From Marchantia polymorpha subsp. ruderalis (taxonomy: Eukaryota > Streptophyta > Marchantiopsida > Marchantiales > Marchantiaceae), in assembly GCA_037833965.1 (NCBI GenBank), contig AP031357.1, positions 23,580,001 through 23,644,000 on the forward strand: a DNA stretch of 64,000 nt, in the 5' to 3' direction. The translations under genes and the position numbers were made by a program. This document shows positions 48,548 through 59,759 of the stretch, in pieces; within the stretch, counting starts at the first letter, position 1, and the number at the start of each line of letters is the position of its first letter. Under the pieces are notes generated by a model, which had not been told where the DNA came from, did no database searches, and was given only the letters and a program-made list of their open reading frames with translations.

Positions 48548-51500
48548 TTATGACGGTTGTATACGGAAGATCCAATTTGATGGAATGTTGAGTCCATGAG
48601 TCAAAAATGATCGAGACTCATTCTTGGCTAGCAGAATATTCAAGAGTTGCAGAAGCAGCTTGACGATTGCTGGAAGCATTGACGTTGATGACAAGTATGC
48701 TATATACGAGATAATTGTGTTACAACGTACTGGATGTATTCCATCTTCACTAAATGACTCAAGTTTCTTCACTCAGATCCTACTGTTCTGGTAGCAGATG
48801 AGTTCGAAGAGCATCCCACATAAAAGCCACGGCCAAAAAAGTTCTGCCAGAACATAATCGTCGGTTGTGCGTTGTGTGACGATATCAGGCTCCATATTTT
48901 GAAATAACAGTGAACATTTCGCATTGTAGCTGAGACAAAATGTTTATCGTTCCAGGAAAACTTCGTCGAAACCAGGTAGTATGAAATGGAACTCCATGAA
49001 GTATTCTTCTGTATAGTTTGGGCTGGTGTCGATAACCTCAAGTCACAACTAGTGCTGTAAGAGTCAAATATTGACTACTATACTACTAGTTGTACTGACT
49101 TACACGTTCTCTAGTCTAGTAGACACCGCAGTTCGGATAGGACTCGGGTACTGTTTAGTCGCCTTCCATTGCATTTCGAGTCACTACTTTGAGGCCACCA
49201 TTTCTGCAATCTTTCACTGACGGTGGAATTATTACAGTTCACCCCACCCTTTTCTGCTGCGCCCTCTGACCTTCCTCCAAAGACATATTCGCTTCTCTTC
49301 CACACGTCTAATTTCACTCGCAGAGAGAGGTTGGAGAGTTCATCGACAATTAATTTTCGTTCATAGTTTATATAAACTACTAAGTATGTGGGAAAAAAAT
49401 CAAACATTCTATACACTTTCGGACAATTTACCTGTTATTAAGACTTTGACTGATGCCCTATACACTCTTTACGTAAACTTGGAAGGCTAACACATAGCCA
49501 CGTGGGTAATACAAAGAGTAGGAAAATGGTGAAAGATATAGTGACTGAGACGTAAGGAGGAGAAGAATTCCTGCTGTTTCAGATGACAATTATGAAAAAC
49601 TATGTGAGCAGTATGAACGTGCCAGTCTAGCGCAAGAAAGCCAATAGTGAACATCAACCATGTTTCAACGAGAAACATCTAGTTCGGTTACATATACTTT
49701 GCTAGATCTTCATTGGATATTGAGCTCTATACATTTCTGTGCATATTATTCTGCCATGCTTAGCGAGGGACGTAGAGGAAATCAAAGCCAAAAGACCGAA
49801 TACAATGAAGGCTGTTGTTACCAGACGTGTGTCACCACAGGCGGGCGCTATCTAGCCAGAAACGCGATTAAACAAACAGTGCAGAATCTTAGAGGACATA
49901 TATATAGTATATAGATTGTATATAAATCGAGCCGTCGAAGGCAACATATCTGTCTCGATCATCGCTTCACGGATACTACGATTGAGTAGTTCGGAATAAT
50001 AATATAACACCGCTATATGTACATGTATTGAGCCGTCGAAAGAAACAAACTGGTCTCGATGAGTGTCCGCAATACGTACTATTTTCAAGAAGCAACCTCA
50101 TGGTATCAAACAACTCGTTCTTCCGTGATCCTTCTCGGCCATAACCATGGTAACAAAGGCACGTTTACAATCCAACGCACATAAGGTATTTTTGGTTGGG
50201 TATGATCTCCTCCAAATACTGTTACGCCTGCCTTCGATGGATACGTTCAAACTTCAGGTAACTATTCCGGTTGGTTCCTAATTGTCATCCATTGCAAATA
50301 GCTATACAAGTCCTTCAATCCAGTGATTTAATGACTCGTCAAACTGATGAATGCAACAGCCCGAATCTCCAGGCCCAATAGTATGCATTCACACTCATCT
50401 GACCAAGACATTCTACTTACAAGTCTGCTTGGTCATTTATACGCACAAATTAGACTCAATCTCGACTGTTGTGATTGGGATGAACAACTGAAAAGACATA
50501 TGTATGTATAAAAGAACATTTTATCAACATAAAAGAAAATACTCTCCTTCTAATTCCATACCATAAGTTGTGATCTTTACTGAGACCCTTCATCAGAGAT
50601 AGTAAACTCCGACGGATCTAATAAGTTGGCGCTCAACCACCTTTCCTGCCAGAAAGCAGATTGTTCAATAATTCCAGCAGAATGATCAATTTCAAAAACT
50701 TGAACAGTGTAGACTTGACACTCTTTTCGAAGAAGTTGCTACCCGTGTTACACAATGATATTTTTCCATGTGAATTGTTTAAGGCTAATCTCCATTCTTC
50801 ATCAACAATTGCGGCTCTTTTTCATACTCCATATCAAAATTCCAGATAAGGAGTCATGATCATCTTTCTGATATTCAATATTTCTCTTTCTATATGCTAC
50901 ATCAAGAAACGCTGTGAGTTTGGTGCTTATAGAAAATGGCTATTTAAAAGCTTTTGTGTTTTAAGTGCGGGGTTGGAGTCCGGCTTTGTATTGTACTGTC
51001 GGACACCACAAAACGAAGCAAAAACTGTGCGCTAAAATAAAGGGAAAGAGCCTATGTGCCAAGACAGGTTCTACCCTGCATCGCCTGACAGGCAAACTAA
51101 GGTCCGACCCTTGTGAAACCAACTCATAAATCAACAAGTTCGAAACATTTCACATAAGTTTCATAACGAGTGTTACTCCATGAAAACAGAAGCCCACCTG
51201 GTATGTCGGTCTCTTAGAAGCACAAGATGAGCGGGATCATCCAAGGAGAGTTTGAAGAATTCAATAGCAAGGTACCAGCTGCTTGCCACACTGCAAAACT
51301 CCAAAAGTCGTATTAAAGATTAGATGATGATAAAACGTTACATATAACGAATATAATCTCGGTCAACACACACAAACCTGAACAGAAGGAACAGCCGAGC
51401 TGCAAAGAGCTCAACGACAGGATAACAAGAATTTACCCAGAACAAAGAATCCCATCAATATGAAACCAAGAGATAAAACTTCGTAATAGCCGCCTTAGAA

Positions 51501-52942
51501 AAATAATACCACTGTCAAACTTGTAAATTCAGCACAAGTAAACTTTACCCTACGAGATCTTAACGGCTGTTCTGGGAAATTGAAGAATTTTACAAGTTCA
51601 CTGCAGAGGTGTTCTCACATTTCATACATGTGCGAGAAAACTTTTAAAAAAAAAAACTATTAGATAATGAATTTAAAATAAAAAAGACATAAAAAAATTA
51701 TTACAAAGAAAAAGCTCGGATGGAATGAGTCAGGCAGAGCAATGCATAAACAATGTCCTAGAATCAGCATTTGTGCAATTAGCTTATATTGGATCAGATC
51801 ACAACCTTAGCTCCTAGTAAACTCAAAGTCTTACCTTGCTAAGCCGCTTAATGCGATTCTGCCGAAACTATATAATCAAACCATTTTGCCATTTGTGCCT
51901 ATTATACTCTAATTGGTCACTATTGTGCTGAAATGACCTATGGTTCAATCTTGCGCAATATCTAAGGACACAGAAATTGAGCGCAGAGCAATGATCCTGA
52001 CACAAAACGCTCTGAAGTATACTCTCCCAAAGTACAAAAAACTTATTGAAACTCTAAGTTGTCTACTAAGTGGGCTTTGAAGTTTACAACTGCTTAAAAC
52101 GACGTACCTTCCAAACCCAATGCAAAAGGCCGTCCAAAGAAGTCGCTTTGTCCACGTTTGCTCCTTGTACCAAATCCATCCCTACTACAAAGAAAGAATC
52201 CGTTAAAACGACATGGACCAGTGAATCTCTCCACACGAACACCCAACGTCGGCTTGACCTTCTTACTACATTAAAATCTTACCGCACTATGAAATGCACA
52301 ACAATTTGGCCCATGAGTTCACATGATTTAAAACTAGACCTACATCCAGAAAGAAAGAGTGAACCCATAAGATATGCATAGAGAAACCTCCAAAAATCAG
52401 ACAAATGAGGACCGCTGCATTTGACCCCCATGACATACTATAATATAGCACTACATAACGCATAAGTTTTTGGTCATGAAATCTGTATGATTGTGGACAG
52501 CATTCAGGACAAGGTGAACATCATAACCTAGGAGTTCTGTAATTTTCTTGCTTCGCTATTGAAAGTGATGAAATTCCTTCACGATGCACGATCCAATTGT
52601 GGAGTAGAGGTTTGGCGTAAGAAATAAACGTGAATTTGCAATACTTGAAGGTTTATATACAGCGAGCCTAGTTTACGTTCGAAGGTTCATGCCTGCGTAT
52701 CAAAATCAGCTGCACGACTACAAAAACATGCGCTAATTGCTAGGCCCCAAAAACATACTTCTTGAGTGAATTGGTGATAAACGTACACTCCGCAAGAGAT
52801 CCAGAGAGGTCTCTGCCTACACTTTAGTATGTAGGGCAGCTTCGTACTCAGCAGATAAATGATACATGATATTCCACGGAAACCTGCCTACAAAGCAGGA
52901 AAAATCGCTCTCGTGACCAGATGTACAGGTGATGTGATAGTG
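48548..52942. other. No supported gene; includes the 3' flank of the amino acid transporter
   Basis: Two adjacent minus-strand frames at 49041-48548 and several frames around 49.1-49.9 kb have no recognisable domain. An imperfect direct repeat containing GAGCCGTCGAA occurs at 49929-49960 and 50030-50062. The last few hundred bases before 52943 should hold the 3' UTR of the transporter. Confidence 0.45.
49929..50062. repeat. Imperfect direct repeat, about 101 bp apart
   Basis: GAGCCGTCGAA followed by an A-rich stretch and TCTCGAT occurs twice, at 49929-49960 and 50030-50062. Only about 33 bp are shared. Confidence 0.55.
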
Positions 52943-54850
52943 CTATGTAAGATCAGATTGCAAAGATGCCTTTTCATCACCCTTGTTCAGCACGCTCTTA
53001 TGGATGCCATAAGTTGCGTACACAATTACTCCAAGTGTGAGCCATACAGATACTCTCATCCAAGTTCCACCTCCGAGATTAACAAGCAGGTATGCGTTTA
53101 CGAGAAGGGAAAGAACCGGTACTGCAGGAACCCACGGACATTGAAAACCCCCCGCAGAGCCAAACTTGTGTCTACCTTCATCTTGGTCAATCATAATAAG
53201 CACTAAGAAACCAGCTACGAAAGCTAAAGCACCCAGTCCAGTCATTCCCCATTTAAGATAACTATTAAAAGAGAACGACACAGCCACACTCGTGAAAAGC
53301 GCTCCGGCACAGACGGCTCCAATGCTCAGTGCAGCTGTCCTCCGCCTCGACTGCTCCGTAAGTGTTTCTTCCAGATCAACAATTTTAAGAGATGAATTCA
53401 ACAAGGGTTGCTGGTTCTCTTCGTACACCTTAGAAGGTACTCCTATAATATCTTCCGAGCTGCTCTCACTACTTGAATCTGAATCACTGTCGTAATTTTC
53501 CAAGCATTTTGGCAAATAAACTAAGAGCGAACATGTCACTTCAGTGGATGGTGCATTGTTTGCAGAAGTCTGTGGCTGATTGGAATGTTTGTGAACACGA
53601 GTAGCAGAATGTAGACTGATCGGCGGCTCCATGGGTGGTGTGTATCTCAATACGAGTATTGAGATTCCAACAATCGTAAAAGATAACAGTGTACCCACGC
53701 TAACCATTCCAGCAAGCACATCCACTTCCATCGTAAAGGCCAAAGCTGACGCTGCCAACCCCGTGACCAGAGTCCCATTTACTGGTACTTTCGATGTCTT
53801 GTTCACTCGAGAGAAAAACCCGGGCAGAAGTCCATCCCTGGCCATAGACATTAAAATTCTTGGCTGGGGAAGAATAGAACCCAATAAAGTTGTGGACAAG
53901 GCAGCTACTGCACCACATGTCACTACATACATGGCCCAGGGCATACCGTTGCTGGCAAAGATGGTCGACATGGGTGTGTCAGGATCAATCAGGTAGTATG
54001 GTACAATACCCACTACGACAGATGATACCAGCATGTACACGATACTGGTGATGAGAAGGGTTAGAGCTATTCCTATTGGCAGATCGCGTCGGGGATCTTT
54101 GACCTCCTCGGCAGTGCTGGCTACAGTATCGAACCCTATAAAGGCAAAAAACAGAGTTCCCGCTCCTCTTATCACCCCACTCAATCCGTAAGGAAGGTAG
54201 CCATCGCGACTGTGATATCCTTGCCAGCCAGATTTGAAACCAATGAAGCTACCTGCCGCGACCACGAAGAGCAAAACCGAAACATTAACTACTGTCATGA
54301 TTGCCTGCATACGAGCACTTTCCCTGATGCCCGTGCACAAAAGAGCAGCGGCTATCAGAACCAGAAGACCGGCACAAGGATCAATCACAATTCCAGAAAC
54401 CTCTCTTCTTAATAGCCAAGCTGGTAAATTTTCTGCCCCACCGCATAAAATTGCAAGGTTTGGAGCGATCCCTCGTGCGACTGCGGATCCTCCGATAGTA
54501 TTCTCCAGGATTAATGCCCAACCAATGATCCATGCCAACCCTTCCCCCACACAAGTGTATGCGTAGTGATATGCGCTGCCAGCAGAAGGACACCTGCTTG
54601 CGAGCTCTGCGTAGCAAAGGGCTGAGAGGGCAGCGGCAATTCCAGCAATTAGAAACGAATAAGGAAGAGCTGGTCCTACTTGCTCCCTCGCTACCGTTCC
54701 TACAAGGACATAAACACCGGCACCAATTGTCGATCCCACACCAATCGGGACCAAATTGATTGCCGTCAGATGACGCGCAAGCTGCGGGCCCTTTCGTTTA
54801 TGCTCGGCTGATTTGCGTCTCCAAATTCTGCTGAGCCACTTGATCGTCAT
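52943..54850 (-). CDS. Cationic amino acid transporter (plant CAT2/3/4-like, APC superfamily)
   Basis: A single uninterrupted frame gives 635 residues from ATG 54850, a full length for plant CATs. The APC core spans about 25-405, with GVGSTIGAGVYVLVG at 37-51, CPSAGSAYHYAY at 87-98, GWALILENTIGGSAVARG at 110-127, FFAFIGFDTVASTAEEV at 234-250 and LPQPRILMSMARDG at 327-340. A hydrophilic loop at about 405-505 carries an acidic serine tract (454-467) and a dileucine-like EENQQPLL at 477-484. The C-terminal four-helix AA_permease_C part runs from about 505 to 617. The family moves basic amino acids; the CAT2/4 group is mainly tonoplast-located in Arabidopsis, so a vacuolar location is inferred. 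The coding region has no intron. It lies 198 bp downstream of a DUF1475 gene on the same strand. Confidence 0.95.
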   Translation of the reverse strand: MTIKWLSRIWRRKSAEHKRKGPQLARHLTAINLVPIGVGSTIGAGVYVLVGTVAREQVGPALPYSFLIAGIAAALSALCYAELASRCPSAGSAYHYAYTCVGEGLAWIIGWALILENTIGGSAVARGIAPNLAILCGGAENLPAWLLRREVSGIVIDPCAGLLVLIAAALLCTGIRESARMQAIMTVVNVSVLLFVVAAGSFIGFKSGWQGYHSRDGYLPYGLSGVIRGAGTLFFAFIGFDTVASTAEEVKDPRRDLPIGIALTLLITSIVYMLVSSVVVGIVPYYLIDPDTPMSTIFASNGMPWAMYVVTCGAVAALSTTLLGSILPQPRILMSMARDGLLPGFFSRVNKTSKVPVNGTLVTGLAASALAFTMEVDVLAGMVSVGTLLSFTIVGISILVLRYTPPMEPPISLHSATRVHKHSNQPQTSANNAPSTEVTCSLLVYLPKCLENYDSDSDSSSESSSEDIIGVPSKVYEENQQPLLNSSLKIVDLEETLTEQSRRRTAALSIGAVCAGALFTSVAVSFSFNSYLKWGMTGLGALAFVAGFLVLIMIDQDEGRHKFGSAGGFQCPWVPAVPVLSLLVNAYLLVNLGGGTWMRVSVWLTLGVIVYATYGIHKSVLNKGDEKASLQSDLT

Positions 54851-54860
54851 TGTGCTCGGC

Positions 54861-54913
54861 CTGCGCAGAATTGGTCCGCCCTCGTCTGAATTGCACTCGC
54901 TCTATGCACTTAC
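54861..54913 (-). other. Possible small intron in the 5' UTR of the transporter
   Basis: On the minus strand AAC|GTAAGTGC gives a perfect donor and TTCTGCGCAG an acceptor, 11 nt before the ATG. The resulting 53-nt intron is short for a plant, so this is only a candidate. Splicing would not change the protein. Confidence 0.3.
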
Positions 54914-54924
54914 GTTCCTTCCGT

Positions 54925-54931
54925 CTTATAT
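54925..54931 (-). promoter_or_regulatory. Possible TATA box of the transporter
   Basis: ATATAAG, in TCATATAAGACGG, lies about 75 bp upstream of the ATG and about 120 bp after the stop codon of the DUF1475 gene, so the whole promoter would have to fit in a very short interval or lie within that gene. Confidence 0.3.
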
Positions 54932-55048
54932 GATCTGATTTGCAATTATCGGGACTTGCCATGCTCTAGCTGGACACCGCACGGCATCTACTTGGAAAGA
55001 ATCGTATGAACATGCCTTCCTGTTCACTAAAGTGGCGGTATATATATC

Positions 55049-55968
55049 TTATAATATTACCGCCGGAGCTAAAGTGTAATGAATATTTTGAGCTACTATT
55101 AGACCCGCGAAAGCAAAACCGAACGATATCCATCCAGAGGCGAACCACGCGAGAATATTCTTACCCCGTCTGACACCGGCTTGAATGAGGACTGCAAAAA
55201 GTGCCACTGTTCACTAAGTGATGTGGGGCCCGATAGGGGCAATTAGTTACTCAACCAGCCTTCCCCGTCCTGGCCTCGACGAGTGTCCTGTTCAACACTT
55301 AGAGAACTAAACCCCCCACCCAACGATTCTTCACATATTTACAACTCATTGGCGATGATGCTTCCAAGGTTATCTGCTGATAAGTGCCACGATGAACACC
55401 CGTCTGCTCAATTTGTATACATCACATCGATCTACCTACAAATATTAACGTTGCAACCGTCAGAGGTTACGTCCGTGAGCGCCAAACCACTTCTAATTGA
55501 TATTCCGATCACTAGTTTGCGAACTAGAAATCATCATACTAGCGTTCCTTGCGATCGACTAAGCTCAGTAGACTTGACCAAATACTTTCCTGAGGAAAAC
55601 AGAGCTTCTTCGGGATGAGCGTTCGACAAGTAAGAGAAACCCGGCTGGCCCACAGCATACACTGATCTGTGACCCATCTGATACCCATCACAGTGATGCC
55701 CAATCTAAGGGGAATTCAATTATATTACATTCGAAAGACGCGTTTTAAACGTGAAAAATGCTTCGAGTTTCGGTGAGAGAAAGAGAAAACTCACGATGTA
55801 CAAGAACATGGTGATGTAGAAATCGATAAGTGTAGCACTCATCCATGGAGTCAAAAGCTCCTTCCGGAAGGGAGAGCCGTCTGTGGCGCAAGTGTAAGCG
55901 ACGACGGTAGCTTGTATAAGCCCTAGGGCCGAACACACAGCTCTGCCCACCAACACCTGGGACACCAT
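55049..55968 (-). CDS. DUF1475 small membrane protein, at least two exons
   Basis: Exon 1 runs from ATG 55968 to about 55795 and encodes 58 residues. It contains the family signature TDGSPFRKELLTPW at 29-42 and SATLIDFYI at 44-52, and ends at a strong donor ATC|GTGAGT. A second coding block at about 55206-55049 reads ALFAVLIQAGVRRGKN, then ILAWFASGWISFGFAFAGLI, ending at TAA 55049-55051. It matches the expected hydrophobic C-terminal half. The exact junction is unresolved: the obvious acceptor (AACAG at 55207-55209) needs a phase-1 donor such as GTGA|GTTTTC two to four bases downstream. With it the protein is about 110 residues with about three membrane segments, the family's usual size. The function of DUF1475 is unknown. 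An upstream in-frame ATG at 56064 is less likely because the extension lacks family similarity. Confidence 0.75.
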
Positions 55969-56099
55969 CTTCTCGAAACGCTGACTCCGCTCTTCCTCGA
56001 CGTGGAGGTTCCAAACCAAAATCCCAAACGCGCCCGATCCCAATTCCTGATTTCTGCTTTCCAATCCGACGCGAAATTTCTACCTCTCGACAGTCGATG

Positions 56100-58700
56100 C
56101 GGTCGTGGCGGCGAATGCTCCTTCCTCGTACGTGAAGGACGTGCAAATTTGGTGATTTGAAATCCCGAGCTCGTAATTCCCTCCAACTGCGCTCAGCAGC
56201 ACTCCGCCCCGAAAGCCTCAATGCGAACGCAGCAGCTCCAGAGTCTGTCTGGCAGTGCTTCCTCTTCTCGCCCCTCTGCCGTTGTGTCCCGCTGTGCTCT
56301 TTCTTGTTCGGCTTTGGCCCGTCGTTTGGCGATTACGCGAGCGTTCGTCTTCTTGCGGGAGCTGTCGGGACCCGGCTCTCGGAGACCAACATCGTGAACG
56401 AGTTTGAGTGGTACGCAGCCCGCCAACGCCAACGGACGAAGGCGCCATTTTTTAACTTGTCGTTCGTACGCTTCACCCAACAGGAGCGCTGTTCACAAAA
56501 TATCCGAGATCTTTGGAAAGTGAAGAGACAACTACTTAAACTATTTTGATATATCCAATTTATTGTCCATACAACCTGCTACGTGCCCTTTGCGTATATA
56601 ATAAATCAAGCCACCTTCCACGGAATTCCAATGAAACTGATCTCGGTTAGGGCCTTTTTAAGAGTAAAGATTTTCTGCATATGTACTCTGTACAAGGAAA
56701 GCCTCCCAACAAAATTCTTCTTTATTGAAGGAATTGATGTGCAAGCAGAAACAGAAGCTCTCTTCTGATAGATGAAGAGATATTCCTCGACACGTCATTT
56801 GCATGTAGTGACGATTAAATGATAGTTCTATTAGGCAACGCGGTGGAGACAAAAAAAATCATTTAAATCAATTGCAAAATAAGGTTCCAAAATCATCTCG
56901 GTTAGTGAATAAATAATGTAAGATGATTGTCTATCTGATGGATATTCTGATTTTTTTGTTATCTACTTTGCACCTTTGTCTTTGTGTATCTTTCACATTT
57001 CTTTGTGTAAAGTATAAGTCCAATTTCTATGAAATTTTAATACAACATATTTAATACTACATACGTGGGCTTGAATCTCTGTCCCGTCGAAACAAGTGGC
57101 ATGCGAGGTGATTTCAAGTTTATAATAAATTCTGATGTAGTTGATAATGAGCTCTAATTTCTGTAACTTTCCATGCCAAACGATACTTAGCTGAAGTTTC
57201 AGTAATTCGATTGTTAAAAAGTATTTCTCAACTTCTATTAAGTTACTCTATGAAATAAATCAAATATTTATTGAAAAAATTGTTTGGTTCTACTATCCAT
57301 AGCATACAAAGTTCTTCAGCCCTGGTAGGGATTTACGAAACGCCCTCTTAGACGTGTGAAACTGTTGCATTATACCTTTTGTTTGAAAATAAAATTGAGA
57401 TAATCCAAAGTTGAAAGAGTTTTTTTAGATTAATTATTATATATAAAATCAATAATTCAAAGTTTGAAACATGCAAAAGAGGCCAGTACATAGATACGAG
57501 GATGGGAAGATTCCATACTTGTGTCAAGCTCTACGAAGATGAAAAGAACGCGTTAACATGCTAGCAGATCTTCTTTCTACATAATGGTAGTACATTTTCT
57601 TTGCATAATTTGTTCTAAATAAACATGACTTATGAACATTTCTCTAGTAATACGTAATCATTCATTTTTGTAAAGTGAATCTGTTTGATGTCGAAGTTTT
57701 TATTTATTGCAATCAAACTCATGTTATTCTTAACATAATAATTGTCCAAGCTTTCACTATCTTGACTCTTGCAATTTTTTTATAATATTTCAATTTGTTT
57801 ACTTTTTTTTTTTTCAAATATTTTCAACCACATTTGTAGTATTTATTATAATACTATAATTTTATGGGAACTGTTATAGTTTTCCAACAGCGATTTAATT
57901 TTTGTGAAATGTGGAAAACCACAAGAAAAACATCACAAATTTTAATCGTTATCCAAAATCTGTATACGAGACCATGTACCTATTTTATGATGGAATTTGA
58001 TGTTAAATCATGATTTTAATAATCACATGACCACGCTATAATTTTTCTAAATTTATATAAAACATGTATAATGTTTGCATTTAAGTATTTTGTCACACAT
58101 TCATGTGCATGTATGTATTTTTCAAATTAATGACATGATGAAACTTCTGAATGTCATTCAATTACAAATTTATACATTTCATGAAATAAAATAGGAAATT
58201 GCATGCAATTATACACATAAAAGTATATATCATCAGATTAAATCACTGTTTAAATTTTTTATAAATTTCTCTTCACTAAAAAATGTGTGTATTAAGTATT
58301 TAACCTTAAGAGAATAATTATAAGTATAAGTATTCATTGTATTGGAATCATAGATGAGATTTAAAATGGTTAAAATAAAGTGCGATGTTTAACACATTGT
58401 GAAATGATTAGAATTTCATTTTCTCAAGCCATTTTTTTAGTATTATTTGTATGCCTTATCATGGAGAATATCTTGCATATTACAGAAAATATTTCTATTC
58501 TTTAAGATTGGGAGAATAAGAAGGCATTCCTAACTGAATACTTGAAAACAAAAATGAAAATTCTTACCTTTTAGAGTTGCTCATTTCATATATAAAGTAA
58601 ATATCTATTAATGAAAATTTCATGTATATATATAGCATTATTTTTATAATTCCTTCTAAATTATAAAATTCATGAATAATTCTTAAGAAAATTTGAGAGT
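56100..58700. other. Upstream region of DUF1475, then AT-rich gene-free stretch
   Basis: 56.1-56.5 kb is GC-richer and probably the promoter of the DUF1475 gene; open frames there are not conserved. From 56.86 to 58.7 kb the sequence is strongly AT-rich with no open frame of note. Confidence 0.5.
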
Positions 58701-58775
58701 CGAAATTTCTTTGTTATTACTTGCTACAACAGTTCATACCAGATACAAATGGTCTAGCTACTAGCATAGTTCGTC

Positions 58776-58812
58776 CATTAGACGTATCATGTCTCATCAT
58801 TAGACGTATCAT
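58776..58812. repeat. 22-bp tandem repeat, 1.7 copies
   Basis: CATTAGACGTATCAT occurs at 58776-58790 and again at 58798-58812. Confidence 0.75.
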
Positions 58813-59255
58813 CATTTGGTGGACCGAGGGCCCAGGGACCACTTGGAGTGCATTCCCGAATTGTCTGGAAACACTGACCATTTCATCACCCGTGCAAAAT
58901 GACATGGCCTCACTGTGGCGCATCCTGGCGCCTTCGCTAACGTGGCAAATGACAGAGTAAGGCTAGGTGGCACTCGGCTCTGGTCGGTCACGCAAGGGAC
59001 CAAGGTGTGAACAACAGCGACGAAGTAAATCGGTTGAAGAAAAGGAAAGGAAATTACGGGGAAGGAAATTCCCCGTGAGCGGACTGCGTGTCATGTCGCA
59101 CGAGCACGCCGGGAAAGTCACCTCCGGTACGAGGTGACTTCGCTCCGCCGAAAACGCGAAGGTCTCACCCCGACGACACGCGTTAGTGCCAGGTGGCAGC
59201 GTCGGCGTTGCAAAGAAGAGTCTACGACAAATTTCTGGTAAGCTCAGTGGTCTCC

Positions 59256-59262
59256 TATAAAG
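59256..59262 (+). promoter_or_regulatory. TATA box of the zinc-ribbon gene
   Basis: TATAAAG in TCTCCTATAAAGAGC lies 237 bp upstream of the ATG at 59493, giving a leader of roughly 200 nt. An ATG at 59273 opens a 42-codon frame, but it would lie ahead of a start site placed about 30 bp after the TATA box. Confidence 0.45.
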
Positions 59263-59492
59263 AGCAAACCGCATGGCAAGTTCGTCAAACGCTGATCAGG
59301 GTCCTGGAATTTACACACAGAGATTATTAACATCGACAACGTCGAATCGAGCGAGGTCACAAGTTTACAATCTGCGGGAGATTATTTTGCCGAGAAATTG
59401 AGAGATCGTGAAGCTAGGAGGCGAATTGCGAAGTTGAGCTCGGTTGCTCTGGTTAAGAGGGAAGTGCGGGACGAAAATTTGGAGGCCGCAAG

Positions 59493-59693
59493 ATGTTTTT
59501 CTGCTTTATCTGCGATCAGAAGCGTCGAGTGAAGAGTGCAAAGCCTGCAAATGGGCTTTGTGGAAATTGTGGTGGCGGAGCTAGCGATGTCAAAGTGAAG
59601 GACACTTGTAGGTTTTGCTTCATCCCTCTGTGCTGGAGAACTCATCATACCATCATGTGCAGACAGTGCGGAGCTCGACTTCGATCTCATTAG
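59493..59693 (+). CDS. Small zinc-ribbon protein (zinc_ribbon_15-like)
   Basis: A single-exon frame of 66 residues begins MFFCFICDQK. It has a paired-cysteine zinc ribbon: C23-G-N-C26 and C56-R-Q-C59-G, separated by a beta-rich core containing RFCFIPLCW at 40-48. The order CGNC, then FIPL, then CxxCG matches the zinc-ribbon family annotated as zinc_ribbon_15, found as very small proteins in plants and fungi. Extra cysteines at 4, 7, 39, 42 and 47 are notable. Its role is unknown; a structural zinc site in a small protein-protein adaptor is an inference. A TATA box lies upstream. The upstream 300 bp are GC-rich, unlike the AT-rich DNA before them, which fits a promoter. No neighbouring gene suggests a partner. 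Confidence 0.72.
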   Translation: MFFCFICDQKRRVKSAKPANGLCGNCGGGASDVKVKDTCRFCFIPLCWRTHHTIMCRQCGARLRSH

Positions 59694-59759
59694 TGTGGCA
59701 CTACTTCCTCGTTGGATGTAGTTTGTGATTTTATTGTACAGGGCAGTGAAACTTTCAAT

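Noticed and set aside
15000..52000. LTR retrotransposons or DNA transposons
   Set aside because: No paired long terminal repeats, primer-binding sites, integrase or transposase motifs could be recognised by reading. A self-alignment would be needed to exclude them.
53292..54759. Several plus-strand frames across the transporter
   Set aside because: They are antisense shadows of the CAT coding region with no similarity of their own.
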